NCBI RefSeq assembly: GCF_000001735.4
Contig: NC_003070.9
Span: 5,208,001 to 5,272,000 of the forward strand
Direction: 5' to 3'
Source of the DNA: Arabidopsis thaliana
Taxonomy: Eukaryota; Streptophyta; Magnoliopsida; Brassicales; Brassicaceae
Length of the DNA stretch: 64,000 nt
In this document: in pieces, positions 44,538-57,827 of the stretch
Layout: every line of letters begins with the position of its first letter
Numbering within the stretch: position 1 is the stretch's first letter
Translations under genes and position numbers: made by a program
Notes under the pieces: generated by a model
Database searches by the model: none
Told to the model about the DNA's origin: nothing
What the model saw: only the letters and a program-made list of their open reading frames with translations

Positions 44538-47500
44538 ATGGCGACATCTGAAGCGGAATATGAGAGTGATCCCGAGGAGCTGAACCGCTCCTTGGCGACG
44601 AGGAGGAGAGAAGCGAGTGATGACGATAGTGATGATGATGATGCTGTTAGAGATGTGAAAAATCAGAGGGCTGTGGTTGATTCTGACCTATCTGATGAAG
44701 AAGTTGGTACTGTGAAGTATGATAATGACGAAGATGGGGAGGATAGTTATGAGGATGATGAGGAGGAAAGTGGTGGAGGAATCGATAATGATAAGAGTGG
44801 TGTGGTGAAGGAGGCTGGTGATATGAATGGAGAGGAAGAAAATGAAAAGGAGAAGTTACAAGCTGCTGTTCCCACTGGTGGAGCTTTTTATATGCATGAT
44901 GATAGGTTTCAGGAAATGTCTGCTGGCGGAAACAGGTTTACTCTCTTTACTGTGTTTGTTTTTCACAGCTTTCTCAATCAATTCTGCTTCAAAATCTGTC
45001 ACTATAAGCTATCAAGTATCAACTCAACCTTATTATGCAAGGGTTGGATTTTTCAAAGTAGGTATTAACTTAGGATGAAATTGTATTTAGAGGAGAGATA
45101 ATTGACTCTAAGGTGGAGTTATTGACCTCTTATTATCTTGCAATTTTATCAAGCATGAGGGGTTTGAGTAGCTGCATTGGGGATTGCTTAGTTCATACTA
45201 TTGGGAAATATGATTTTTTCTGAATATAGCTCTTCCTCTCTACCTTCTATCTGTCGATTGATATAGTTCTTTATCTTGCTTTCGTAGGCGAATGCGTGGT
45301 GGGAGAAGACAGTGGGGCTCTGGAGAGGAAAGAAAATGGGGACATGACAAATTTGAAGAGATGAATACTGGGGAAAAACATTCTGATGTAAAGCTTCTGT
45401 CTATGGTTTTTAGAATAATTTTAGATTCCTCTTATCTCTTAATTGCTATAACATGTACATGTGACATATGTTAGCTTTGTTGTATTTATGCACTTTCCGT
45501 CTCTTATCTTTTTCCTTTCTTTCTTAAACTGCATTTGATACACAGCAGAGGATGTCTAGAGGCCGATTCAGAGGTCATGGTCGGGGTAGGGGACAAGGGC
45601 GTGGATACGCTAGAGGGAGCAGTTCTAACACATTAACCAGTAGTGGACAGCAAATTTATGTTCCTAAAGCTGTCTCACGAGGGAGAGGACCCAGGAAATC
45701 CGACACTCCCCTGAGGAATGAAAATCAAGCACATTCTGAGCAAAGCAAACAGTGAGTTCTTAAAAAAAAAATCCCCTAGTTGAGTGAAGGGTTTTCTCTA
45801 TTATAATGTACTTGTGTACTGAATTTGTAGGTTACGAAATTCTAATGGGTCTCAAAACTCTCGTGAGAAAATGCCACACCTCGATTCACGGCGTTCACCA
45901 ACTGCCCCTGCTAAAACTGAGAATCAAGGTGCCCATGCCAAAAAGAATGTAGCTGTGTCAAGTTTGAGTTCCGCTTCTCCTCCATTTTATCCTTCAGCGC
46001 CGTCCAGTAATGTGGTACATGGTATACAAGTTAGTATGGAAAGACTCCACACAAATGAAAGTGTCACGCCTTCTGGGAAGAAGTATAGGAATACAAAATC
46101 CGGTTATTCACCAGTTTGGACTGCCAAGACTCTTCAGTCCACTAGTCAAGGTAGAGGTGCACCTGCTGCTGGGAACACGTTTTACCCGCAATCTCATAGT
46201 CAAGGTGACAGATTTTCATCACCAATGCAACTCAATGGAGATTCAAAAGGCACTGGCCAAAGACCTTCCGGCCAGGGTTTTGATCAGCACTCTGCTGTTG
46301 TTAGATCATTGTCTTCCTCTCCCCAGAAAACTAGCTTATCAAGAAATCGGTATCCTCCTGATGAAATAGAATCTTCATCGGAAACAGCTGCATTGATTGC
46401 TAAAGGAAAAGGGACTCTCAGGCCTGGTGGAAGCAGCTCTTTTATGTATAGTGGATCCCAAATGATGGGGCGGCCAGAAAGTTTGACATCTGCTGACAAT
46501 TCTAATTTCCCTACTTTTCTGCCTGGTAAGTTTTTTGGATGACGCTTTTCTTTGTAAAATGGATGAGTTGAAAGAATTTTCAGTTTCAAATCATGCATGG
46601 TGGTGAAATTGAAAGCTATTGACGCCGAGCCACCTAGGCCTGGTTGTTCATATATACTATTTTCGGAGTCCTGTTGTACCAGCTTGGGGAGATTATTGCA
46701 TTACTTTCTAATTAAATTCAAATTGAAATGCAGTTATGCAATTTGGTGGTCAGCATGGTGGGGTTCCGACTTTTGGAATGGCTTATCCAGGATATGTCCA
46801 GTCTGAAGATGGTGTTAGAAATCCGGAGATGACATGGTAAGCTAGCTCCTTCCCCTTCTCGATGAACTTTGTGGATGCTAGTTTTCAGAAGTTCTTGGTT
46901 GTAAGCATTTCAAAGAATTAAGAATTAGATATCGTGCGTATTGGTTGCTGAATTTCCGTCTTATTTGTGTTTTTATATGTTGTCCCTTTAATCACCTTTG
47001 TGCGGGTCTACCTACTGGAAAAACAAAACCTGTGATGGTGTTGTATCATTAGAATGTTTACTTTCATTCTGGATACTGTGTTGGTTGAATGCTATGAGCT
47101 CTTCATCTATATGACTATATCTAGTTCCTGATTTTATTCTTTCCCCTGCTTGCTGCTGTGATCTCTTTATATGATTGGCAGGATGCCAGTTTTAGCTGGT
47201 CCAGGAGCTTTAGGGGCTTCATACAGTCCACCACCATATGCGGCTCACCAAGCACACAACCCAGGGTTACCTTCCTCTGCGGGATTCTCCAGGTTTAGAG
47301 ATTAATTGCCTTCGTTCTCTTAAATGTTTTTAATGCAAAAACAATGTTAACTGACGCAAATTTGCATTGTGTTTTTCTCTTATTTAAACCTACTACATAT
47401 GCTTGGCATATATTTATATTTGCAAAGCATGGATTTTTAGTTTGCTTAATCCAGTTACTATTTTTGCAGCAAAGACAGTAGCACAAATACCCTTAATGAC

Positions 47501-48214
47501 CTGGTCAAACCCATGGAAAGTCCTGGTTAGTCGTATTGCAAAACTTGCTCTTTCTGTTATAATTCTAATGGTTACACATCAGGTGTTTGTGTATAGTATT
47601 ACGCTTATTAGGGAATGAATTTGCATTAAAAGAAAGAAATCATAATGAAAGACTATGTGGTTGGATGTGATAGATAATTAGTACATAAGCATCTGGAAAT
47701 GAGATATGGGAGATGATGTTTAGGGAATGCTGTTTCAATAAGCACTTTTTCAAAATTTGTCTTTCCTATTAAAATCACGAAATGAGATTTGATTGTGGGA
47801 TCATTATATCTGAAGTTAAGCTACTTTCCATCTGTGTAGAGGTTGCAGAGAATGGGGTTTCAGAACGGCAAAGCAACAATCCAAGCAAGCAGCCTCGTAG
47901 GTGAGCTTTTGAAGTTAACTCGAACCTACTCTGTCAAATTGATCATTGGTTGATATGGAAGTAATGGAACCATTTAGGATTAGGGAATCAAATTGATCAT
48001 GGGTTGATATGGAAGTAATGGAACCATTTAGGATTAGGGAATCATGATGCATTATGTCTACGAATTTAACTTGGAAATAACTACATTCATAGACTTAAGG
48101 TTGAATATCATATAGGATTCATGTAGAGTAAGTTTTGTGCAATTTGATCCGAATAGCCGCTGGAGTTGTCATTGCTGTATATACAGGTACTCGGAGATGA
48201 CCTTTAGCAAGTGA
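44538..48214 (+). CDS. Barentsz/CASC3-like protein, exon junction complex component
   Basis: Nine exons (44538-44935, 45288-45387, 45546-45751, 45831-46525, 46734-46836, 47182-47292, 47470-47525, 47840-47900, 48187-48214) give 585 residues. The N-terminus is acidic (DDDSDDDDAVRD). The Btz/SELOR region that clamps eIF4AIII and RNA spans about 110-170: VPTGGAFYMHDDRF and GGRRQWGSGEERKWGHDKFE. An RG-rich stretch follows (RGRFRGHGRGRGQGRGYARG), then a Ser/Pro-rich tail. Exon 3 has a NAGNAG acceptor (CACAGCAG at 45541-45548), so one Gln may be optional. Intron 8 contains a 54-bp tandem duplication. A well-formed intron lies beyond the stop codon (48333-48418). Confidence 0.94.
47934..48041 (+). 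repeat. 54-bp tandem duplication in intron 8 of the Barentsz-like gene
   Basis: TCAAATTGATCATTGGTTGA and its continuation to AGGGAA (47934-47987) are repeated at 47988-48041. By eye there is one difference (TTGG against GGG context near base 14), so the duplication is young. Confidence 0.9.
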
Positions 48215-49326
48215 AAACATTTGTGAGAATTTAAGAAGGGACTTTAGGGACACCTTGGCGCAGGGCTATGTTGCTTCTCCAAGCTTTGTTACAGAACACT
48301 TTTAAGGCCGCAATTGTTCCTGAAAATCTTAGGTAAGTGATTCAAATTTTAGTTACCGGGGATAGTAACAGGGTAATAGAAAGTGGATGTTTGATTGTGC
48401 TTGTTGTTCTTGTTGCAGTTTTATAAGGGAAGGGAAAAAAAAACAAAAGATAATAGTAACGACTACTAGTAGCAAATAGAATGGAGAAGGGACGTAGTGG
48501 CTCATATAAAGCTATGGGAGATGTAATGTATTTGTGTTTCGTGTTTTCCGTCATCTGCTTGTTTGGTATTTTACCATTTTAAGCTATTTTCAGGAGACTA
48601 GTTGTCCTAAACTTTGGTCAGCATCCTGTTTTGTGTGTCTTTTTTTTTCCGAGAATCTAATCTAAAGTCTCTCTTTTGAGCATGTAAATATTTGTCGCAA
48701 TGTTATTTCATTTGTTTTCTTCCTATGGAATCACATGAATAGGAGCTTGCTATAACAATAATTGCTTCAGAAACTCGGAAATTCTTAGCTTTCAGACCAA
48801 ATTGAATGCTGCTTTTTTTTTCTTTGCTCAATGGGAATGCTTTCGAGCCTTCGATGATGATCTTTTGATCTCACAGTTCCGATGCTGCTGAACATCTGAA
48901 CCACTCAAATTTCAGTGGTTCTAGATAGCTGAGGTGCAGTAGGAATGTAGGATTAAGCGCCAGTAAGCTGTCTTCGCTTTGGGCAAGTTATAATTTTGAA
49001 CCGACCACACAATCAATAGGCGCAGTGGCCTTCCCAATTGGTTTTGAAAAAACTGGTATCAGATTCAGATTGTCCACCTAAAATTGCTGTAGATTTCTGG
49101 ACTATAATAGACCAGAAAAAACTTCCAAAATCTCAGAAACAAGACAACTAGCGACGAAAAATTTACAACACAACGGGGTCAAGCTGCACCTAGAGTGCAA
49201 CATAAGAATAGAAGCAACCAACTACCTATCCCAATAAAAAAAAGCCAATAAACCAAATGAGATGAGAATATTCTCTGCTTCACAAGAAGCTTTATTTTGT
49301 TAACCTGATGAAACCCACTTATCAGA
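48215..49326. other. Convergent 3' region of the Barentsz-like gene and REC3
   Basis: 1.1 kb between facing stops. Apart from the 3'UTR intron at 48333-48418 it contains no gene. Both 3'UTRs and some AT-rich spacer are expected here. Confidence 0.6.
48333..48418 (+). other. Predicted 3'UTR intron of the Barentsz-like gene
   Basis: The donor AG|GTAAGTGATT (48333) and the pyrimidine-rich acceptor TTGTTGTTCTTGTTGCAG (ending 48418) bound 86 bp, a normal Arabidopsis intron length. The exon junction would fall 118 nt after the stop codon at 48214, beyond the usual ~55-nt limit for nonsense-mediated decay. Confidence 0.65.
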
Positions 49327-52300
49327 TCATGCACAAACTGACGACGGTTGATGGTACAGCCCAGCCGCAACATTTGTAAGTCGCACCTTGTTCTTCCTTC
49401 TCCTTTTCTTTGCCACAATCACAAACCCTTCACCTCCATTTGTCTCATTTGCATTCGCTCCATTCTCCTCTTCTCTACTATAAACTATCTCGGTTACTGC
49501 ACTATCCTTTTCGGAGGTACCTCCTGACTCAGCTTCGGGGCTCGTTTTGCTAAGAGCAGCCGGAACCTCTTTCTGTGATGACTTTACTATGAAGCTGGCA
49601 AGCTCTCGCTTCTTCAAATCAACTGCATCTTTCTCAGCCTTTAGGCAACTGCTGGAGTCGACGGATACACTTGCATCTTCACCTGCATGTTGAGAGCTAT
49701 TCTGCAAGGATCTTCTCGGAACAAACTCTGGTGCATCTGGATTCATGCTTCTTGGCGTCCCAACTCCATTTGAGTGAATAGCACTATAATATGGTGGTGA
49801 GTGAATCCCACATGAAACTACAGCCCAGGAAATAGGGTCTGCAACCATAATTGGGTAGCTGCCTATTGTTGCTGCTGAGCTTTGCAGATCAATAACCAAG
49901 AAACCTCCAGGGTTGTAAGGCTCTGCGGAGGCTGATAGCTTTGTCCGGCTTATATCAGAAGTTTTTTTCCCACGATAGGACCCCAGATCCCCTTCAGACT
50001 CTGACGTTAAGTTTTCCACTGACTCAGCACTTTCTTGTGATTCTTGTTTCTCACAGTGAAGCTCTGTGCCTTCGATTGGCAAATCCAACATTACAGTGTC
50101 GGACTTGCTTTCTTCTCCAGATGACGCACTTGAAGTCCTGTATATCTGAGTTTCAGTTCTCTCCAAATTCAGTTCTAATTTTTCTAACATTGGCTTCAGA
50201 ACTGTACCTGGTGGTGCCAAAGCAACCTCTTTGTATGAGAGAGACTTTGAGGCCAAAGTAGTACTGGTCACAGCAGCAGCACCAGAAGCCTTTAACTGTG
50301 GTTTAGTTGTATTTGTACTGACATCTATCTCTGCATTCTTTAGAGCCCTACGGGGTGATGACTTAGAGAGGGAGGGTCCTTTGCTTGTTTTCTGCAAGGG
50401 AGAATATATATTCTGTTGCTGAACATCCTGATTCCTGTTGTGATGTTTATTAAGCAACATTCTCTTTTTCATAAGATCAGGCTGCCTTTGTCTGGATTTC
50501 CTTCCAGCACCATTTCCGGATCTCCCCTTTGAGTATGCCTCTTGCCAGCCCTCGTCTAAAGTTGACTCTTCCACAGTTTGCCTGTCTACATTTAGCCTGT
50601 GTACTACAATATCACCTGTCTCAATATTGGTCTTATCAACAACTGTATCAGGATCATTTACTTCGCTCCTACTCTTAGTGACATCCGCTTCTGCCACATT
50701 GTTCCATGTAACAATGTCAATCTGTGAAGCAACTCTATGGGCGTCATCATCAGCTGATGCAACCTTATCATTGACCTGTAATATCTGTCGAAACAGAAGT
50801 AATGTCACAAACCTTTGACAGGAAATCCTGGAGTGATATATCTATCTCATTCTTTTCGTTTCAACATCTCACATGTTTTTTCTTTGGACTTCTAGTGCAT
50901 GGAATGCCTTTAAAATTTAGATCAATATTCCAATTTAGACATACATCTAGAATACCAATCAGCATAGTTCAAACTTTTCAAGAAGAGTTCTACACAATTG
51001 ACAGGTTTTTTATTCAGGTTATTATTTGATCAACAAAATCCAAAATGAGTGACCTGAGGAAAACAAGGATATTAGAGTTTAGGAATTACCCTGGCACGCC
51101 GATGTTTCCTGTGAGCAACATTTCCCTTAGTGTCTGGATCAGAACTTATATAGTCCAGGAGATCTGATACACTGCAAGAGAAGGTCGGACTTTGGTGCCA
51201 ATGAAATAATTACCATATCCTTTATGTGTTCTAGGAGTTTCCATTTTAGTACCTAAGGTGGCCTTTGCTCGCGATGGAAGCATCAGGCTTTGGGATTCCA
51301 TTTCGGCCTGCTTCCTGCTGCTCTATGGCTCTTGATTCAAAATATTCGAGCCATGCAGCAGCATCCTGTGAGAGACAAATGGAGAAAACAAACATGTATG
51401 TCTCAGAGTTCAAAACGTTCACTTTGTTACTTTGCTAGTAAGAAATTAATATTCGTCTGAGATTTGTATGCGAATGAACCAGAAGCAAATCAATCACCTG
51501 TGTACGAAGGTCATCTGCTCCAAGTTTTGCAGTAAGTATCTGAAGTGTAGTTTGTTCATGTTGCACACTCAATGAATGTGCTTCCATGAAAGAGAGAGCC
51601 ACTGCTATTGCATGATAGCTTGCCGCAGTCTGGCAAAGTAAAACACAGAAAGCATGATTAGTTTAAGAATGCGCGCAAATTGAGGCAAGATAGATAAGGG
51701 AGGAACCTGAATATGGTCAGCTCCTAGCAATCTTTTATTGCTCTTTAGAGCTTCATGCAGGTACCTTAGAGCTAGATGATCATTCCCTACTTCTTTTTCC
51801 ATCATAGCCACATTGATATATGTGGCAGCAGTATTTGGGTGAGATAGCCCACAAGTGAAGTGAAGAAGAAACAACGCCCGGTTCACATATCTATAACAGA
51901 TAACAAATAAAAATGGTTAGAAAGAAGGCAGATATATTTAAAAGGAGCCAATCAGAGGAAAAGGTTGGACCATAAGCCATTCCAAGGCAACAAGACAAAG
52001 GTAATGGAAAAGCAAAGTAGTAAGGTTCCATCTTTAATGACTATATAACTATAAGAGATCATCATGTATAACTTACTTTAGTGCCAATTCAAAATGTTGA
52101 AGACGATAGTAAAATACAGAAAGATCCCCATAGCTTTTCATAGTGTCGGGATGGTCGAGACCAAGTTCTCTCTCATTTATATCTAGAGCCTTCTGCTGAT
52201 ATATTGTTGCCTGATCAAGAGAGGATAAAAAATCAGAGATGACGGTACCTCTCATCAATTTATTTATATACAGTGCCTAGAACGAGAACATCAAACTCTC

Positions 52301-55300
52301 TATTTGTTACTTGAAATCAAAGTTTCCATTTGGGAAGAAGATAAAAGATGATGATACCTGGTTAAAATCGCCAGTGTGGTATAGTACAACTGCGAGAAGA
52401 CTGTACGCACATGCAGTATTTCTATGATAAGGCCCACAGACAGCAATCATCTTGACTAATGCCTAGGAAATGCAAGAAGTCAGCATCTCTTAGATAACAA
52501 TTCAGTTGGTTAGAATGATGATCATGTAGCTATCAAAAGAAATGACACCTTTGTTCCATAGCTCACAGCATCATCTAGTTTTCCTTTGTCAAGAGCAAGT
52601 TTTGATGACTCCAAGAGTGTCCTTCCGTCAGATGAAATACACAGCACATGCTGTTCAAACGAACATATATCTTAAAGATTACTCTCTAGAATTTGAACCA
52701 TAAAATCGAAGCAGCCGTAGATAAATAACAGATTGTGACCGAATCTCTATTAGTCAAACTAAAATTGGATCATGGAGAGGCGAACCTTGCACACAGGTAC
52801 CAATCCAATAATGTCAGAGCTCATGAAAGGATTTGGAGAATCGAAGTCAAAATCTCTTGAAACTAGTTCTAAACCAACCTGTAAAAGCATGAAATCAATA
52901 GAGAACTCTAATTTTGATACAAGCAGCAGTAACACAGAGCTACTTTACCTTCTGGCAGAGTCCTCGGAGGATAGAAAACTTTTTTAAATGATGGAACTCA
53001 TCTTTCTGTATCCAACCAAATTTTCTGGAGAGAAATTTCTGTAGCCACTGTAATCTGAGACAGTACTCTTCACCGGGGATTCTATCGCACCCTTCCAATT
53101 CACGGCGGCCAAGCATAAAATTTAATGAAGCAGCTACCGCCACAGGTAGCTCTGCCATATTATTAACAGATGCAATAACCGCCCTAAGAAGATGCTTGAA
53201 AGCTCTTGTAATCATCTCATGAATACAGAGGGACTGTATATGAGGAAGTTTCTCAGCAAGTTTAGCCTGATTCATAGGTATAGTGGACCGAAATACTCAT
53301 TAACATCTATTTACCATAAACTACGTCCGACCTCAACAAAGTCCCTTGAGATCAACAAACTGGCTTTATTCTTTCAAAATCAAAATAACTTGAAAACAGG
53401 GAAAGGCGCTATTAACAAGGTAAAGCATTCTTACCACATGTCCTAGAGAACGCATTTGGAGTCCTCTTATATGCATGAAATCAGTCAAAGTGCGACCATC
53501 AACTGGAGAAAGCTCCAGTGACCCGAAATCTGCTACCTAATAAACCATTACAATGATTACTTGATATGTATGGTTATATATATTTTCAGAAATTAATATC
53601 CGTAATCTAACTAAAGACATACCAGCCTTGGCAAAGCAATTTCATCATAGTAACCATATGCCATATTGGTAAGCTCTTCTTTTGACTGTATCACAAAAAA
53701 TATTCGAGTAAGCACCACGGTGTCCGTCAGAGAATTAAAAAGAAATCATAAATAAATAAAACCGGAAACTCATGGCACTCGTGGTTGATGGTGCAAATTA
53801 GAAGAAAAACTAACCTTTAAATGGAGACCAGTTCCAGTTTCTTTTAGGCGAGAGAAAGCTTCTTCAGAAAGCAGTTCCTTCAGTTCAGTAAAGAGTCCAT
53901 CAATGCTTTTCTGCCCTAGATCATCCTCCTCATTTAACTCGTGCAGTCTGGTATCTTTTTCATTCACGGCACTTATATTTTCTGATTTCTTACTTTTGCT
54001 CTTTAGATCTTTAAATTGTTTTCCCAAGCCTTTAACTGAAAGTTCAGTTTCATCATTAGTTGCAGGCTTTCCACAGACGTCTGTTTCTTTCTTCTGTAGA
54101 TGCTGAACCCAGGTAGAACCGAGTTCCCATCTGATGGGTCTTACAGAAGATACCCTTGTTTCTTCTAACTTTGTTAAGTTAATTTTTACTAACTCCTGTA
54201 TAATACATCTATAAGATTCTAAATCATCCCAATCAAGCTGTGTGGGCTGGTTCTCTACAGATGTTCCAACACTATGGGGCCTGTGAAACTCTACCCGTAA
54301 GCTGCAATAAAGTTAACAACCAAGATGGAAAACAACAAGTTAGATGCTGAAATATGTCTTTTCTCAAGGGATGAGAACAAATTGTGAGAAAGTTTGTTAC
54401 TTTTGTAAACACCGCAATGTTATAGATACAGTCGGAAAAAACCTTTGATAAATTCATTTAAGAATTAATACTCAAAAAGTAATGAATGCAAGAGAGGCCC
54501 TTAACAAAATAGAAACTTTAATAAGAACATGTACGGTGTGCAAAATACGCATATTATTAAAAATCTTAGGGACACATACCTGTTAAGGTTAAGAGCATTA
54601 GCTCCTCCATCCGGCAGGTCATCGATTAAAATATCACGGAAATCAGACATTGCCTTCTGAGTTTGACCCTTGACATTTACCACCGCAGTATATCCACACT
54701 GTCTTACAATAACTTTGCCTAAAGCCGGAGTATCCTGGATATTTTTTTCTTCACTGGTTATAGTCTTTAGAAGAAAACATACATGCATGACTACTAAATG
54801 CACTGTGGATGATTACAGCTCCACTCTAATTCAGTCATCTAAGAAAACTACTACTTGATGAGAGAGTGGAGCTAAAAGTATAGCTAGTTCAAGGCCTACA
54901 CCATTTGCATGTAGATAACTGAGGAAAGATGAGAAAATACTTACATGAACAATCACACTCTCATCAGCTGTAATCCCTTTTAGCAAATTCCTTTCAGCAA
55001 GTTCCTCGGATGATAGAACAAATGCATCATTTTGAAATGTAGCTTCAGGCTTTGAGTCAAGGCTGGCTATATCACGTTTTACAACAATAGACAAATCTCC
55101 AACATGATCCTCAAGAAGGATCGAGCCAGCAGGTAAGTCAGTAGTCCCACTTGTTTGTTGATTAGTATCCATCACGTTGCAAATGGCTCTAACAGCTCTT
55201 TGCACTGAGGTATCAATAAACTGGCTATGAAGCAAAAAAGCTTTCTTATCTCGAATAACTCTCTCCTCCTCAGTCTTGCAAGGAAGCGTAGCTAATACAG

Positions 55301-56814
55301 AAAACTCAGCCGCCCAAGGTCGATGATCATATTCACCATTTCTCCCCTGACCTCCACCATTCCCGCCCCAATGTTCATCCTCTGTTGGTAAAGGAGAAGC
55401 AGACTCAGAAACAGGAGAAGGTACAAGCCATGTGTTTGAGCGTAATCCAAACGGGAGGTTGCCAAACTGAAAAGCCAATGAAACCAAACTTCAAATTGTT
55501 GAGCTCAAAAAGACTTGTAGAAATAAAATCATTAACAAAGAAAACATCAGCCACCTTATTCCGATCAGTGAAAGCTTTCATTAAAGATTCATATGCCTGC
55601 ATCAATCCCCAGTACAATATAAAGTTAGTTCCTTTGTGGCAAAAGTAGAAATATTTGTAATATGCAAAGCATTAAGGTAATAATAACCTTGGCAAAAGCA
55701 TTGCTGACATTCTGGAGCAAATCAACAATGGAATGACAATGTGAGAGCTGTTTTCCAACGGCGAAGAACCCTTTTACAGAAGCAATCACATGTATAACCT
55801 TGCCATTGCAAATCTTAACCTTAAGTCCAAAATAGTCACCATCACGCTTCTCTCCAGCTTCTTCACCATCAACTTTCTTCAAATCTGTCGAAGACGGAGA
55901 AAGATGAAATCAACTCACTTGTGAAAATGAGTATCAACCATAGAGAACTAGTGAGTGTTAAACTTACGAAGAATCGGAGGAGATAGGTGGTGAATGGAGA
56001 AGAACTCGTAGAACTGAGAAAGTTTGGGTGTGGTGTGGATAGCGACCATGTCGAGGCCGTCCGGCGCCGGTGTCGGATTGGCATTGCCGGCAACGATGGA
56101 TTTGTTGGGAGATTTGGAGAAGAACCTGGTGGTGCATGCTACAATGTCGATGACTCTCCGTACCTGAGTCAACGCCTGACTTTCCTCTAGATACTCCTCT
56201 GTGGCATAAACGTAAATATTACAAACTCTAAGGGCATCGATCAGTTAGTAAAGTACAGAGTCTCTTTAACAATTAAACAATGATTTAGTAGTGATATATC
56301 TCACTGTGTCACTGACACTTTCTGTGCCACTTCTAGAAATGCGAATGTTGTGTTTATAGTTAATTCGAATGTTGTGTTGGTCTCGATACTACTCTTGAAG
56401 AAGAAGAATTTTGAATTACCTGGAATCATGCGGAGAAAACAAGGCTTGAGGGAAAGTACTTGGATGTTGTCATTCAATTTATGCCCCTTCACCTACACAT
56501 TAAGCCAACCAATATAATTATCAGTCATGTCTTTTTTGATGAACAAAACTGATGTTTGATTGATATAAACTTGAGAATACCTTATGGGAGAGAGAATAGT
56601 TGGTGAAATGGCAAGTCTCAACGTGAGATGCTAAAAGCCTTCTCACGTCAATGATTTTGTCAGTAGAAACTCCCTTGAGTATCACTTGAGTTTCGTACGG
56701 AGTGGTGACTGTGATTTCAACCAGACTCGGAGCCAACAGTTTATCGTCTCTCTTCTTCTTATCTCCTCCTTTCCCTTTGTTGTTTGATTTCCCTTTGCTT
56801 GACCTCGGTGCCAT
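49327..56814 (-). CDS. REC3: CLU-domain/TPR protein of the REC family
   Basis: Twenty exons sum to 1607 residues; the outer ones are 56581-56814 and 49327-50784. The rest are 56420-56492, 55968-56198, 55688-55884, 55555-55596, 54945-55466, 54580-54734, 53815-54301, 53623-53685, 53438-53536, 52949-53266, 52786-52878, 52549-52650, 52358-52462, 52077-52210, 51707-51890, 51498-51629, 51253-51365 and 51090-51171. The N-terminus is [20 protein letters not shown]. The CLU domain (~330-660) includes [20 protein letters not shown], and a run of TPRs (~860-1060) includes [21 protein letters not shown] hydrophilic tail of nearly 500 residues, one exon, ends in the basic [15 protein letters not shown] proteins influence how much of the cell volume chloroplasts occupy; the related FMT/CLU controls mitochondria. 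An overlapping uORF starts at 56828. Confidence 0.95.
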
Positions 56815-57827
56815 TGATCCCCCTTCATCCAATTACACACACATATACAATAAGAGATCACTATCTAAAGAGTAATAAAAAGTGAGTCAATCCAGACAGA
56901 GGTAGGTAGGTACCTTGGAGCAGCAGAGCAATCAAGAATCTTGAGCCTTGAGAAAGAAAGGTGAAGAGAAGATATATAACAAAAAGAAAAAAAGGATAAG
57001 GGTTTTGGATGGGGTTAACACTTTGGTTTTGAGATTTATAACCAATCCTGGCCTCTCCTTGTCGCTAACGCCAAATCTCTTTTTTCTATCTCTATCTCTT
57101 ATTAGAACGTTACATGTGATTTTGATGTTCACATTAAAGTTTTAATAACAATACTCCAATCACAGTCTCATGCAATTCGACCGAGACGAGGTGATGGTTC
57201 AGATTCGCCCACGTGGCAACTATGAGAGTGGTGGTGGGGACACTGACCTCTTTGTCCGACTCCGTTTTGTTTGTTTACGCTTCTTTTAATAACAATCAAC
57301 GGTTCGAATCGTCTGCTCACTGCAGTGTGCTTTTAGTGGTCACCCACTCGAAGTCAATTGTCTTTTTTTTAACAAACCACACCTACTTAATGTCTCTATA
57401 CACATGATGAGCACGAGTTATAACACTCCCTTTCTCCTTCTTACGATACTTACAACGTTAAACCTTTAAAAAGTTGTACACCAAATTTTTGAAATTGATC
57501 AATTGTAAAATGATGTCAACACCACAGATATTATACCCACCTGTTCACCTATTATTGATTCAGAATCCATCTAAATGAGTGTAGGAACAATGATATTATA
57601 ATTAGATCCCCAAGCTTTCATTTTACACTTTAATTCCTCCCTCAAGTATTCCCTTTGTAGAGAGTACCAAGCGTGCGTGGGACAAAATTGAGATTTGAGA
57701 GATTAGGAGACACAAACAAGCCTTCTTAGTAATGTGAAAGTTTTTTATTAACTAATTTCAATACTGTTTAATGATGATTACACTAAGCTAAAAAAAAACC
57801 AGAAAGAATTGGAACCTTTTCAATTTT
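56815..57827. other. REC3 leader/promoter and 3' flank of the hAT-derived gene
   Basis: 1.0 kb, both neighbours on the minus strand. An out-of-frame ATG at 56828 starts a uORF overlapping the REC3 start. The rest is AT-rich with a G-box-like CCCACGTGG at about 57209. No terminal inverted repeat or target-site duplication was spotted next to the hAT-derived gene. Confidence 0.55.
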
